64,000 bases of DNA from Methyloprofundus sp. (GTDB lineage: Bacteria > Pseudomonadota > Gammaproteobacteria > Methylococcales > Methylomonadaceae). Where the stretch lies: the NCBI GenBank assembly GCA_016592635.1, contig AP023240.1, positions 2,893,630 through 2,957,629 on the forward strand, written 5' to 3'. Of the stretch, positions 26,959-36,809 are shown in pieces. The notes below the pieces were generated by a model that did not search any database, was not told the origin of the DNA, and saw only the letters and a list, made by a program, of their open reading frames with translations. The position numbers and the translations under genes were made by a program. Numbering within the stretch: position 1 is the first letter of the stretch; the number at the start of each line of letters is the position of its first letter.

Positions 26959-28215
26959 TTAATCCTTCTCCCAAATACCACGCGCATCAATAATAACTTT
27001 TTCTTGTAACAATGACCGTTTTACCTGTTTAAAGACAGTGTGGTCAGTCAAGGTCACGATAATATTTGCCTCAGACAAACTATCACTTAAGCTAACCAGA
27101 CTAACATTATCATTTTTTAATTTTGCAGGTAATTCTCTAATATGAGGTTCTACTATTAAAACCTCACCAATTGCTTCCTGAATCACTTTTTCAGCAATGC
27201 CAACTGCAGGACTCTCTCTTAAATCATCAATATCAGCTTTAAATGCCAGACCTAATAGCGCTATTTTAGGCTGCTTAAATGCGCCTGCCACTTTCCTAAC
27301 CTTGTTTAATACAAATTCAGGTTTACTGTCATTTACTTCTCTAGCCGTTCTAATTAAACGAGCTTCTTCAGGGCTAGAGTCAACGATAAACCATGGATCA
27401 ACAGCAATACAATGACCACCGACACCTGGCCCTGGGTTTAAAATATTAACCCGTGGATGCCGATTCGCTAATTTAATCAACTCCCACACATTAATATTTA
27501 ATTTATCACAAATAATAGACAGCTCATTAGCAAAAGCAATATTAACATCTCTAAATGAATTTTCAGTCAATTTAGCCATTTCGGCAGTACGCGCATCAGT
27601 AATGATACAATTTGCTTTCACAAAAATCTCATATAAAGCTTTAGCTCTCTCTGCACAGTATGGCGTTAAGCCTCCAATAACACGATCATTAGAGACTAAT
27701 TCTTGAATAACATAGCCAGGCAATACTCGCTCAGGACAATGTGCAATCTGGATATCTGCTTGCTCACTATTTTGATGTGGAAAGTTCAAATCAGCTCTGA
27801 TTTCACTCATCCATTCCGACATTTTCTCAGTCGTACCCACTGGCGAAGTTGATTCCAAAATAACTAAATTACCTTTCTGTAAAACAGGGGCAATTTTTTT
27901 AACGGCAGCCTCTATATAAGAAACATCTGGCTTATACCCATCTGAAAAAGGAGTCGGCACTGCTATCATAAAAACATCAGCAGCTTCAGGCTCTGTAGTA
28001 GCCTTTAATTTACCCGTGGTAACAGCACTTTGTACCAACATATCTAAATCAGGCTCAACGATATGAATTTTACCCTGATTAATGGTATCAACCGCATGTT
28101 GAGAAATATCAACGCCGATAACTTCCACGCCTCTGGAAGCAATAACGGCTGCCGTTGGCAAGCCAATATAACCCAACCCAATAACGGAAACCTTATTAAA
28201 CTCTGCTTTCTGCAT
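26959..28215 (-). CDS. wecC: UDP-N-acetyl-D-mannosamine dehydrogenase
   Basis: A 418-residue NAD-dependent dehydrogenase. [22 protein letters not shown] is the typical WecC start, and [17 protein letters not shown] holds the catalytic cysteine. It oxidises UDP-ManNAc, the product of WecB, to UDP-ManNAcA. It overlaps wecB by 20 bases, and the tviB start follows its stop directly, so the three are translated together. Confidence 0.92.
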   Translation of the reverse strand: MQKAEFNKVSVIGLGYIGLPTAAVIASRGVEVIGVDISQHAVDTINQGKIHIVEPDLDMLVQSAVTTGKLKATTEPEAADVFMIAVPTPFSDGYKPDVSYIEAAVKKIAPVLQKGNLVILESTSPVGTTEKMSEWMSEIRADLNFPHQNSEQADIQIAHCPERVLPGYVIQELVSNDRVIGGLTPYCAERAKALYEIFVKANCIITDARTAEMAKLTENSFRDVNIAFANELSIICDKLNINVWELIKLANRHPRVNILNPGPGVGGHCIAVDPWFIVDSSPEEARLIRTAREVNDSKPEFVLNKVRKVAGAFKQPKIALLGLAFKADIDDLRESPAVGIAEKVIQEAIGEVLIVEPHIRELPAKLKNDNVSLVSLSDSLSEANIIVTLTDHTVFKQVKRSLLQEKVIIDARGIWEKD

Positions 28216-29335
28216 TTACAGCTACTCCCTCTACAATTCGTTGACTTGCCTTACCATCCCCATAAGGGTTATGCGCAACACTCATTTTACGATATTCATC
28301 TGGATTATCTAAAAGAGAAACTACATTAGTAATAATTTTAATTTTATCTGCCCCCACTAGTTTAACGGTACCAGCTGTGACAGCTTCTGGCCTCTCAGTG
28401 GTATCCCGCATCACTAAAACTGGCTTACCTAATGACGGAGCCTCTTCCTGAATACCACCTGAATCTGTTAGGATAATATAAGCAAGTGTCATTAAATAAA
28501 CAAACGGCAAATAGTCTTGAGGCTCAATCAAATGTATGTGCGGCACACCCTTTAATAAACGATTAACTGGCTCGCGCACATGCGGGTTAAGGTGTACAGG
28601 GTAAATAATTTGCACATCGTCCCGCTTAGCTAACCTTCTCAGTGCCTGGCAAATATTTTCAAACCCATCACCAAAACTTTCTCGCCGATGCCCTGTCACT
28701 AAGATAATTTTTTTATCAGCCTTAATAAAAGGGAAACGGCTCGCTAACTTAGCCCTTAATTGCGCATCATTTTTTATGGAAGCTTCCACATGACATAATG
28801 CATCAATCACGGTGTTTCCAGTAATGCTAATATGACTATCCGCTACATTTTCTTGCAGTAAATTATCCCTAGCAGTCTCGGTAGGTGCAAAGTGCAAATC
28901 AGCAATAGCTCCCGTTAATTTACGGTTAGCCTCTTCTGGCCAAGGAGAATAAATATTATGCGTTCGCAACCCTGCCTCAACATGACCTATAGGTACCTTT
29001 TGATAATAAGCCGCCAAACTCGCAGCAAAGGTTGTTGATGTATCACCATGTACCAATACCCTATCAGGCATAAACTCTTGCAAAACAGGTTCCAAACCAT
29101 GCAAAATTGCACTGGTTATCCCGGTTAAGCCTTGATTCTTCTGCATGATATCTAGATCAAATTCAGGCTCTATTGCAAACAGTTCCAATACCTGATCTAG
29201 CATATCCCTATGTTGTGCAGTCACACATACCTTAGTGATAAACCGCGCATCATTTTGAAACGCCTTCACCACAGGAGCCATTTTAATAGCCTCTGGGCGT
29301 GTTCCAAAAATAATTAAAATTCTTTGTTGCTTCAC
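28196..29335 (-). CDS. wecB: UDP-N-acetylglucosamine 2-epimerase (non-hydrolysing)
   Basis: About 379 residues. It interconverts UDP-GlcNAc and UDP-ManNAc. [18 protein letters not shown] at the start, [26 protein letters not shown] and [29 protein letters not shown] are all family signatures. GTG at 29335 is preferred because GGA lies 5 bases before it and it gives the usual N-terminus; a TTG at 29344 would add three residues. It supplies WecC, encoded directly after it. Confidence 0.93.
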   Translation of the reverse strand: MKQQRILIIFGTRPEAIKMAPVVKAFQNDARFITKVCVTAQHRDMLDQVLELFAIEPEFDLDIMQKNQGLTGITSAILHGLEPVLQEFMPDRVLVHGDTSTTFAASLAAYYQKVPIGHVEAGLRTHNIYSPWPEEANRKLTGAIADLHFAPTETARDNLLQENVADSHISITGNTVIDALCHVEASIKNDAQLRAKLASRFPFIKADKKIILVTGHRRESFGDGFENICQALRRLAKRDDVQIIYPVHLNPHVREPVNRLLKGVPHIHLIEPQDYLPFVYLMTLAYIILTDSGGIQEEAPSLGKPVLVMRDTTERPEAVTAGTVKLVGADKIKIITNVVSLLDNPDEYRKMSVAHNPYGDGKASQRIVEGVAVNAESRV

Positions 29336-29353
29336 TGTTTCCAAACCTAAAAA

Positions 29354-30547
29354 TTAATCACTTTCAATAATTTGAGTTAGTCGTTTAAGACTCGCACTCC
29401 AACTATAATGTTTTGTTACAAAATCACGATTTTCTACTGAGCAATAATCTGTCCGAGTATTATTCAGATCCCTAACAACTTGCATAGCAAAATCCATGCT
29501 ATTTTCAATAACAGTTACTTCTTGATCGGTAATCGTTATTCCCTCAATAGCTTGCGGAGTTGCCACAATTCGTTTACCCATTGCCATCGCTTCTAATATT
29601 TTATTTTGAATACCTCGTGCAATCAGTAATGGCGTGACTATCACATTAGCAAAAAAAACATACGCACGAATATCATTCACCCTACCCGTAACAGATACAC
29701 CTTCCGTGGTTGCTAATTGCAAAACTTCCTTAGCAGGATTTGAACCCACTATATAAAACTGTGCATTGCTATTTTGCTGCTTAACCAATGGAAAAACTTT
29801 TTCCACAAACCAGATAACGGCATCAATATTAGCCCAATAGTCCATTGCTCCCGTAAAAACAACATTACTTCCCTTACCAATATAAGGGTTTTTATATTGC
29901 AAATAAGGATCAAAAAAGACCGTATCAACCCCATTATTAACATATGTTATTTGTTCGGAGTTGTCATCAAAAAGACCTTTAAACAGTACAGACTCGGCTT
30001 CAGAAACAAAAGCACTCATCTTAGACTGTTTAGCAACACGCTTATCATAATCTAACAATTGTTTAGCTTCACGTCGATACACCCAGCTCATCGGCCAAGC
30101 AGCTTTCTGTGCATATTGAGACCATTTATCAGAATCAACATCCACAAAATCTATTGTGACATCTAAGTCATCGTATTTATCAACGTATTGAGCCATCGCA
30201 GAAGAATAGATAAATACTTTTTCTATTCTATTTTCTTGTACTGTTTTATCAATCCATTTTTGCACTTTATGGGATTGATAATATGGCAAACTTAAAGCTT
30301 TGTTAGTTAACAACCCTGTTAAGCTTTTCACTTTAGCAATAGAAGAGTTAAGGTTGACCAATAAAGAAGTGTCCGTCAACGCCTCTATCTTACCAACATA
30401 CTGCCAATCTTCTGGGTCATCAATAAAAGCTACTAAGTGAATATTATAATGTTCAGCCAAACCCTTTAGAAAATTATAAGAACGAATTTTATCACCTTTA
30501 TTAGGCGGATAAGGAATTCGATGCACTAAAAATAATAAATTTTTCAT
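29354..30547 (-). CDS. Exosortase A system glycosyltransferase (TIGR03087 type)
   Basis: A 397-residue glycosyltransferase with NLLFLVHRIPYPPNKGDKIRSYN at the start, the hallmark of the PEP-CTERM/XrtA-associated family (TIGR03087, from memory). The second half has VVFTGAMDYWANIDAVIWF and ARGIQNKILEAMAMGKRIVATPQAIEGI. It usually stands beside the FemAB-like and deacetylase genes, as here, in the core of such loci. The sugar added is unknown. Confidence 0.92.
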   Translation of the reverse strand: MKNLLFLVHRIPYPPNKGDKIRSYNFLKGLAEHYNIHLVAFIDDPEDWQYVGKIEALTDTSLLVNLNSSIAKVKSLTGLLTNKALSLPYYQSHKVQKWIDKTVQENRIEKVFIYSSAMAQYVDKYDDLDVTIDFVDVDSDKWSQYAQKAAWPMSWVYRREAKQLLDYDKRVAKQSKMSAFVSEAESVLFKGLFDDNSEQITYVNNGVDTVFFDPYLQYKNPYIGKGSNVVFTGAMDYWANIDAVIWFVEKVFPLVKQQNSNAQFYIVGSNPAKEVLQLATTEGVSVTGRVNDIRAYVFFANVIVTPLLIARGIQNKILEAMAMGKRIVATPQAIEGITITDQEVTVIENSMDFAMQVVRDLNNTRTDYCSVENRDFVTKHYSWSASLKRLTQIIESD

Positions 30548-30573
30548 ACCAATAGATTTTCAGAAACTATATA

Positions 30574-31596
30574 TTAACCTAGATCCTTTGCTAACCAAGG
30601 CCCCACTATTTGACTTACACCCAAGGGGAGCTTCTTCCAAGCCGCTATAAAGAATCGATATTTTGGGTTTAAAGGATTTATATCTGGCATTTCTTTGGCA
30701 TTAATCAGTTCAAATTCATAAAACAAAGGTGTCTCTACAAAGCCCCAATGCTTCTTAAACCGATATGAACCAGTACCAACCTTACTACGCCCATAGTCAA
30801 AAATTTTCACGCCTTTTTCTACTGCCCGGCGCATAACTTCCCAATACATAAAATCATTTCCATATAAAGACCTTGCTTGCGCTACCCCACCACCATAATA
30901 AGGTAGTACTTCATCTCGAAAATAGAAGTTCATAACACTGGCAATTAACTCTCCTTGATGTTCAATGGATAACACTTCACACTGCTCTTTAAAAACTTCT
31001 TTTAGAATTTTAAAGTATTTCTTGGGGAAAACAGGGGTGCCTAAATTTCTCACACTTTCCGAATAAGCTTGAAATAAGCGTTCAACATCATTATCAATGA
31101 CACTGACTAAACCAGCTTTAATGCCTTTGCGTACAACTGCACGCTGCTTACGAGGAATAGCTAAAAGGTTTTTTTCTACATCAGTATCTAAGTCTTTTCT
31201 AAAAGTAACATAAAGCCCTTCCTTATAAGGCCTTGCTGGAGAAAGGCGCTCTCTATTCCTAAATTCAACATGATCAACACCTAGTTGCTTTGCTAAACGA
31301 CAGGCTTCTTCATCCAAAGCATCTGCAATATTTTTATTATCAGCAACCACACCACCATAAACACAAAAAGCATTAGAAACTAATGCATTACCAAATAAAG
31401 AGCTATTTATATGCACTAATGGCAATATCCCTATTATTTCACCCTCCGATTCGGCATATAAATAATAGGTTTTATGTCCAAAGGCTCGCTCAATAACTTC
31501 TTGCCACCCAACTTGATGAAAAAAGGTCGCTGTAGGAGATTTTTGCACATAATTTTCCCACTGCAATTTATTAGAGTCATTTAAAATTTTAATCAT
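30574..31596 (-). CDS. FemAB-like protein of exosortase A systems
   Basis: About 340 residues from ATG 31596; the in-frame codon further upstream (31620) is a TTG. A GNAT/FemAB fold is indicated by SPTATFFHQVGWQEVIERAFGHK, GILPLVHI and the C-terminal FDYGRSKVGTGSYRFKKHWG. The family (TIGR03019, from memory) is restricted to exosortase A exopolysaccharide loci. FemAB proteins use aminoacyl-tRNA to add amino acids to cell-wall precursors, so this one may add an amino acid to the polysaccharide. That role is inferred. Confidence 0.87.
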   Translation of the reverse strand: MIKILNDSNKLQWENYVQKSPTATFFHQVGWQEVIERAFGHKTYYLYAESEGEIIGILPLVHINSSLFGNALVSNAFCVYGGVVADNKNIADALDEEACRLAKQLGVDHVEFRNRERLSPARPYKEGLYVTFRKDLDTDVEKNLLAIPRKQRAVVRKGIKAGLVSVIDNDVERLFQAYSESVRNLGTPVFPKKYFKILKEVFKEQCEVLSIEHQGELIASVMNFYFRDEVLPYYGGGVAQARSLYGNDFMYWEVMRRAVEKGVKIFDYGRSKVGTGSYRFKKHWGFVETPLFYEFELINAKEMPDINPLNPKYRFFIAAWKKLPLGVSQIVGPWLAKDLG

Positions 31597-31670
31597 ATAG
31601 GTCTTGTTTAGATTAGCCAATTAGACTTAGCAAGCAAGCTTGCATTAAAAAATATGTTGTAGCTGATAAA

Positions 31671-32498
31671 CTATTTTAAAAAAATAGCCTGCATAGTATC
31701 CCATTCAAAATCTGTTAATAAAGATTTAATTCTACTTTCCATTCTATGGAGATTTAAATAATGTCGGAATTTAGCCTTAAATGCTAAGTTTTCTTGTCTT
31801 GGCTGCTCAGGGTCAATTTCCCAAGGGTGAAAATAAAAAATACCTGATTGATTCTCGGTATTATTAGTGCGCTTGAATGCCCAACGAGAGAATGCATAGG
31901 GATACAAGCGAAAAAAACCGCCACCACCACAAGGGTAATTTTTATTAGAGACTTTAAGTGTGGTAATGGGTATTTCTTTAAAATCGCTTCCTGCAATCGG
32001 CTGAAAAACAAAACGTGGCGCTTCAGGCATACCATATAAATCATGTTTAACAGGATAAATACTAGAACTATACAAATGCCCTTCTTCAGCCAACACATCT
32101 AAAGCCCAAAGGTTTTCACGCCCAATAGAATAGCTTGCTGCTCTATAGCCTTTTATCTCTGTACCACCAATATCCTCAAGTAAACGTTTAGTTTTACGGA
32201 TATCCTGTCTAAATTGTTCCCGCGTTTGCTGCGTCACTCGAATATGCTCGTAACCATGACTGGCTAGCTCATGCCCTTCACGAACAATTCTTTTAACTAA
32301 TTCAGGGTAACGCTCAGCCACCCAGCCCAAAGTAAAAAATGTTGCCTTAACATCATTAGCAGCAAAAATATCCAAAATATGCTGGGTATTGTTAGCAACA
32401 CGGTGCTCTAATTTATCCCATTGAGATTTTTTTACATAAGATTCAAATGCAGAAACCTGAAAATAATCTTCCACATCAACAGTCATCGCATTTTTCAT
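31671..32498 (-). CDS. Exosortase A system polysaccharide deacetylase
   Basis: About 275 residues from ATG 32498; a TTG at 32513 is the alternative. It has the NodB fold with TVDVEDYFQVSAFE near the start, ATFFTLGWVAERYPELV, and the zinc motif SHGYEH (H81, H85). YSIGRENLWALDVLAEEGHLYSSS is also typical. It is the DUF3473-bearing deacetylase of XrtA/PEP-CTERM loci and probably removes N-acetyl groups from amino sugars of the polymer. No signal peptide is seen, so it acts in the cytoplasm or leaves by another route. Confidence 0.9.
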   Translation of the reverse strand: MKNAMTVDVEDYFQVSAFESYVKKSQWDKLEHRVANNTQHILDIFAANDVKATFFTLGWVAERYPELVKRIVREGHELASHGYEHIRVTQQTREQFRQDIRKTKRLLEDIGGTEIKGYRAASYSIGRENLWALDVLAEEGHLYSSSIYPVKHDLYGMPEAPRFVFQPIAGSDFKEIPITTLKVSNKNYPCGGGGFFRLYPYAFSRWAFKRTNNTENQSGIFYFHPWEIDPEQPRQENLAFKAKFRHYLNLHRMESRIKSLLTDFEWDTMQAIFLK

Positions 32499-32527
32499 GT
32501 TATCTATTTCCAAGTAATATATGATTG

Positions 32528-34072
32528 CTAATAAAACAAAGACAAACTTAAGGTTACTCTATTTTCAGTAAAACTATTAACTTCTACATTATTAACCACT
32601 AAGTTAGAAATCTGTTTAAGATATCGATATTCTAAACTAGTATTTAACGTCGTCGTCCTCCCCCAAGCAAGAGGCAAAGTTCGAGTTAATCGAATAAGTG
32701 CTTCATATCTATTATCTTTTGAAGACCCAGTACTAGTGCTACTTCTATTAATTTGTGACCAAGAAGGGGCTACAAATAACCGGGTACGACGAATAAATGC
32801 CCAATTCCACGATATATCAGCACCGTACACTTTCTCTAACTGATTATCAATATTGCTAAATTTTCTTCTTTGATAAAAACCACCTAACTGCACAGTACTT
32901 TTACCTGAATAATAAGAAACAGATGCATTTGCATTTTTCCTGATAATCACATCATTGGTAAATGAGGGTAAAGCCACAGGTGGAAGCGTGTTATCTAGTA
33001 ACAGCCTTTGGTTCGTAACAGTATCTTCTGTGTAAGTAAATAACCAAAATGATCGCTTTGTTCTATGATCAATTCTTGCATTCCACGCTCCTCCAGTATT
33101 TAAACCTCTAGAACGATCAAAATAACCCACGCCTATATGTGTAAATCTAGAAGGGTTAAGGTTTCCGCTTACATGCCAGTTATTCCCATAGCCCGCTTCT
33201 ATATTAAAAAAACGACTAGGTATCCATTGAGCCCCCACTGTATAAGAAGCCCCGTTGGTACTCGTGTCTAAGCTTGCAAAATCATTGTTATCATAACTCA
33301 CTGTTCCAAAAAAATTAAAGCGTCTATCTGTCCACGCCCTTATTGTCCCAGTCATATTTTGAAAATGAGAATTTACATCATTTGATCTAATATTATCTGT
33401 ATTATTAAATGCAGCATTCCACGTTATGCGTTGAAAATCACGCCCACTTCTTAACTGTACAGATTCAGATACATTGATTGAGTCCAAAAGTCCGTTCTCA
33501 GTTATATTAGCGTTATCAGTAAAATTTCTATTAGCAATGTAGTCAAAGTCCACCCGAACAACAGCATTCGCAAAACTTCCAAAATGAGGTGTCCATACTG
33601 GCGAAAAACCAGCTGAGTAAACATTAGTCCTCGTACCTAAATTATTTAAATTATCCCCGATACGAATATTGCTCGTATTTCGTTGACTAATACTACTTCT
33701 TGCAGCTACATTAAATCTATTACGAGAGACGCGATAATTTCCATCAAACTGTAACTGATGGAATATATTCGTAGAACCATCACCCCCAGCATTAAAAATA
33801 GTCTGGAGGTTATAATCTAAATTAAGACTTGCCCGACCTCCACGTATCCCTCGGACTGAAATTCCAGGGCTAACTTCTGTGACGAACGCACTCTGCTTTA
33901 GTTCTTTACTAGCGGCAAGCCGAATATTATCGGAATAGGTTTCCTGTACCGTTATTCTAGGGGTAAAAATAAAACTCATTGCGACTGCTTGACCATTATT
34001 TATAAAACTACCAATAAAGCCCAACAATAAAAGAACAGAATGCTTTGTGAAAATAAGCCTAGTCTTGGCCAT
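32528..34072 (-). CDS. Outer-membrane beta-barrel protein of exosortase A systems
   Basis: About 514 residues when started at ATG 34072, which gives a clean signal peptide ending in GQAVA; in-frame ATGs at 34081 and 34093 also exist and overlap the kinase gene more. The mature protein is rich in alternating beta strands with many aromatic and Asn/Ser residues and ends in LSLSLFY, a terminal-Phe/Tyr barrel signature. It starts FTPRITVQETYSDNIRLA, as in the TIGR03016 family (from memory). It probably forms or supports the export pore at the outer membrane. Confidence 0.85.
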   Translation of the reverse strand: MAKTRLIFTKHSVLLLLGFIGSFINNGQAVAMSFIFTPRITVQETYSDNIRLAASKELKQSAFVTEVSPGISVRGIRGGRASLNLDYNLQTIFNAGGDGSTNIFHQLQFDGNYRVSRNRFNVAARSSISQRNTSNIRIGDNLNNLGTRTNVYSAGFSPVWTPHFGSFANAVVRVDFDYIANRNFTDNANITENGLLDSINVSESVQLRSGRDFQRITWNAAFNNTDNIRSNDVNSHFQNMTGTIRAWTDRRFNFFGTVSYDNNDFASLDTSTNGASYTVGAQWIPSRFFNIEAGYGNNWHVSGNLNPSRFTHIGVGYFDRSRGLNTGGAWNARIDHRTKRSFWLFTYTEDTVTNQRLLLDNTLPPVALPSFTNDVIIRKNANASVSYYSGKSTVQLGGFYQRRKFSNIDNQLEKVYGADISWNWAFIRRTRLFVAPSWSQINRSSTSTGSSKDNRYEALIRLTRTLPLAWGRTTTLNTSLEYRYLKQISNLVVNNVEVNSFTENRVTLSLSLFY

Positions 34073-35072
34073 ATTGCCCATAATTATAACCATAATAATT
34101 AATATTAAGGCCTTGCCTTGCTTTATTCAACAAAGCCAAAACAATGTCAGCTCCTTGTATTTTTTTAAGCGCGTCATTAACCGCATTTTGCATGGTTGTT
34201 TCTGCTCCAATGACAAACACAACTTGTCCTACTAAACTCGACAGAACTTCTGCTTGAGTCGCTGCTAATAATGGTGGTGAATCAAAAATAACGATACGAT
34301 CTGGGTAGCGTTGACTCAACTCATCAACAAATTGAACCATTTTATTGCTACTTAACAGCTCTGTTGAAAAAGCATGTTGTTTCCCTGCAGGAATAATTTG
34401 TAACCCAGGCAAATCAGTTTTTAAACTAATATCAGTAAAATCAAGCTCATCACTCTCCAAATATTCAATTAGCCCTGGTGAACCTTTTATACCCAGTCTT
34501 TTGGCAATAGAAGGTTTTGCCACATCAGCATCAATTAGCAATACTTTTTTATCTCTTTCATTAGCAATACTAAGTGCCAAATTTATTGCATTATAAGTTT
34601 TCCCTTCCCCTGGAACGCTACTTGTTACTAAAATTAAATTACTTCTAGTAATTCCTTCCGCACCTTCTCCAAAAGCGTTATAAAGTAATGGCCTTTTGAT
34701 ACTGCGATATTCATCAACCAAAGCAGGATTTTGCTGCTCTTTAGTTAAAAAACCATCATGAGCTAATTGCCCCCAATTAATATTAGCTATTAATTTGTTA
34801 GCTGTAGCTGTTTCAGAGCTTAATTCAGAATTAGGCTTATCAGGAACCTCTGTAAAGCTACCTCTATTGGTTTGTACAGGTTCAACTATAGCCTGATCTA
34901 TACTAACTTCAGCTTGCTTAGACCCAATTAACGACTCATTTTCATCTAACGCTTGCTCTAAACTAGTTGCAGTTTCTCCATCCTGTTCTAATTTTTCCAA
35001 CGCTCGTTCTAAACCCACATTATTCTGCTCATTTCCATCTGATTTTTCTAATGCTTTCTCTAAAATATCCAC
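34059..35072 (-). CDS. Exosortase A system tyrosine autokinase (BY-kinase)
   Basis: About 337 residues. GTG at 35072 is chosen because AAGGAG lies 7 bases before it. Walker A is SVPGEGKTY (GEGKT at 155-159), Walker A' is VLLIDADVAKPS and Walker B is IVIFDSPPLL. The last 15 residues form a tyrosine cluster (NINYYGYNYGQYGQ) for autophosphorylation. With the Wzz-like protein encoded just upstream it controls polymer length and export. The N-terminal 65 residues are odd: four LEKALE-like units replace the single one usual in this family. Confidence 0.92.
   Translation of the reverse strand: MDILEKALEKSDGNEQNNVGLERALEKLEQDGETATSLEQALDENESLIGSKQAEVSIDQAIVEPVQTNRGSFTEVPDKPNSELSSETATANKLIANINWGQLAHDGFLTKEQQNPALVDEYRSIKRPLLYNAFGEGAEGITRSNLILVTSSVPGEGKTYNAINLALSIANERDKKVLLIDADVAKPSIAKRLGIKGSPGLIEYLESDELDFTDISLKTDLPGLQIIPAGKQHAFSTELLSSNKMVQFVDELSQRYPDRIVIFDSPPLLAATQAEVLSSLVGQVVFVIGAETTMQNAVNDALKKIQGADIVLALLNKARQGLNINYYGYNYGQYGQD
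34884..35066 (-). repeat. Fourfold LEKALE-type repeat in the kinase N-terminus
   Basis: Four related heptads occur at residues 3-9 (ILEKALE), 20-26 (GLERALE), 37-43 (SLEQALD) and 57-63 (SIDQAIV) of the autokinase, spaced about 17-20 residues apart by acidic, polar linkers. They look like duplicated short amphipathic helices. Confidence 0.7.
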
Positions 35073-35087
35073 TGTTCTCTCCTTCAC

Positions 35088-36668
35088 CTATAGAGAAATA
35101 ATTTTTGATATTTGTTCTTGCAGCCCTTGTAGCTTGTCTGCATTGAGCAAAATAATCAAATATACGCACAAAAGGCTACCACTCATTCCCCAAAAAACAA
35201 GGTTTTTACTTCTGCTTTCTTGCGAAGCATCAATGACTGCATGCAAAGCAACACTACCTAAAACCGGCAAGCCTGTAACAGACCTAATTTGTTGCGTAGA
35301 CATAAAGGTAGGCTTCAGAAAATAACGTATAAATGCAGCAACAAGTCCAACAAGCAGTCCTACAAGCAATACCGCAGAATTTAATAGCTCTCTATTAGGT
35401 GCCTCTGGCTTTAGCGGTCTACTCGGAGCTTCAACTATTGTAAAATTTAATGCCCCTTGAGCATTTGACATACTATTAGTTAATGCTGCTTGCTCTCTAC
35501 GGCTAATGAGAGCCATATAATTAGATTTAACAATAGAATAGTCCCTGTCTAGATTTTTCGCCTCTGTTTCAACCCTTAATCTTGCATCCATACTTTGCTT
35601 GACTTTATTTTCCTTTTGCCGTAGTAAAGCGATCCTAGATCGTAGAGAGGCTCGCTCAGATGCAACTTGGTTTAATGAAGTCTTTAATGCCTGTACATAA
35701 GGGTTTTCAATGGCAGCTGAACTAAAAATATCATTTGATGCTGGTGCATTAGCTAAACGCTCAGCTTTTGCTTTCTCTTGGTCACGAATAGCTGCTTTTA
35801 TACTTAATACATCAGGGTGATGCTCTGTATATCGTAATAACAATGTACTCATATTAGCTTTTAAGATACTAATTTCAGCATCTTCAGGTGTACTCTGTGC
35901 TGAACCTTCGACATCTGATAACCCCCATTCATCATTATCAGTTTCCAAAACATCATCCATTTGCGCATTTAAAACTCGCCACCTTGAACTCACTTCAGCC
36001 AAGGCCATTTGTGCTTCCTCTATTTGCACCATGACAGTATTAAGTGAAGATCCTCCTCCTCGTTGGTCTGGAAGTAACCCTGCATTAATACGGTTAAAAT
36101 TCTCACGAGCCCGTTCTGCATTTCTTAAACGTGCTTCATATTCTCGTATCTGCTCTTCAATAAAGTGTTGTGCATCACCTGTATTACCAATGCCTCGTTG
36201 TTGAGTTTGCTGTGAAAAAACAGTTAATACAGCATGGACTATATCTTGAGCCTTCTTAGCATTTTCTGCGCCATAGGCAATAGTAAACAAATCATTGCTA
36301 CCACCCATAATTTTAACGTCTTCCTTTAGGCCTTTAATTAACACTTGTTTTTCTGCTTCAGTTTTAACGTTTAAATCCACACCAGAAATGAGCAATATTT
36401 TTTCCAAATTGGGGCGTGTAAACATAAGTTGAGCCATAATTCGCAGCAAACCATAATTTTGCGAATCAATGGCTATCCCTTTTAATAAAGGTCTCAGCAT
36501 GGTTCTACTATCAACATGAACCTTAGCTTCAGATTGATAAACATTAGGTATCGTAGTTATAAAAATCCACCCAATACTGCATACAAACCAAGCAACAAAA
36601 ATAATAAGCCATTTATATTTTAGTGTTCCTTTGATGTAAAACAGAATTTCTGATAATTGCTCTTGCAT
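35088..36668 (-). CDS. Exosortase A system polysaccharide chain-length determinant (Wzz-like)
   Basis: A 526-residue inner-membrane protein. One membrane helix lies near residues 17-40 and the second near 430-452, with a long periplasmic coiled-coil-rich region between, as in Wzz/PCP proteins. GIAIDSQNYGLLRIMAQ and the late PSRPLKPEAPNRELL are conserved features of the XrtA-associated family (TIGR03007, from memory). AAAGGT precedes the start. The stop is followed closely by the kinase gene, its functional partner. The usual PCP proline-rich motif sits just before helix two. Confidence 0.92.
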   Translation of the reverse strand: MQEQLSEILFYIKGTLKYKWLIIFVAWFVCSIGWIFITTIPNVYQSEAKVHVDSRTMLRPLLKGIAIDSQNYGLLRIMAQLMFTRPNLEKILLISGVDLNVKTEAEKQVLIKGLKEDVKIMGGSNDLFTIAYGAENAKKAQDIVHAVLTVFSQQTQQRGIGNTGDAQHFIEEQIREYEARLRNAERARENFNRINAGLLPDQRGGGSSLNTVMVQIEEAQMALAEVSSRWRVLNAQMDDVLETDNDEWGLSDVEGSAQSTPEDAEISILKANMSTLLLRYTEHHPDVLSIKAAIRDQEKAKAERLANAPASNDIFSSAAIENPYVQALKTSLNQVASERASLRSRIALLRQKENKVKQSMDARLRVETEAKNLDRDYSIVKSNYMALISRREQAALTNSMSNAQGALNFTIVEAPSRPLKPEAPNRELLNSAVLLVGLLVGLVAAFIRYFLKPTFMSTQQIRSVTGLPVLGSVALHAVIDASQESRSKNLVFWGMSGSLLCVYLIILLNADKLQGLQEQISKIISL

Positions 36669-36711
36669 TGTTTACCTTTAAATCTCTATTTTAAATGATT
36701 TTAGCTGTTTT

Positions 36712-36742
36712 ATAATAGTAAATATATAGCATATACTATTAT
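36712..36742. promoter_or_regulatory. Inverted repeat upstream of chain-length gene
   Basis: A 9-base inverted repeat (ATAATAGTA 36712-36720, TACTATTAT 36734-36742) lies in the 141-base gap between the export lipoprotein and chain-length genes. No T-run follows on the minus strand, so it is not a good terminator and could be a protein-binding site or mRNA structure. Confidence 0.3.
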
Positions 36743-36809
36743 GAGCCCTTGTTCCTAGTGGCATGTATTTCATCTTAATGTTCTCTCAATAAAATGAATA
36801 AAAACAATA

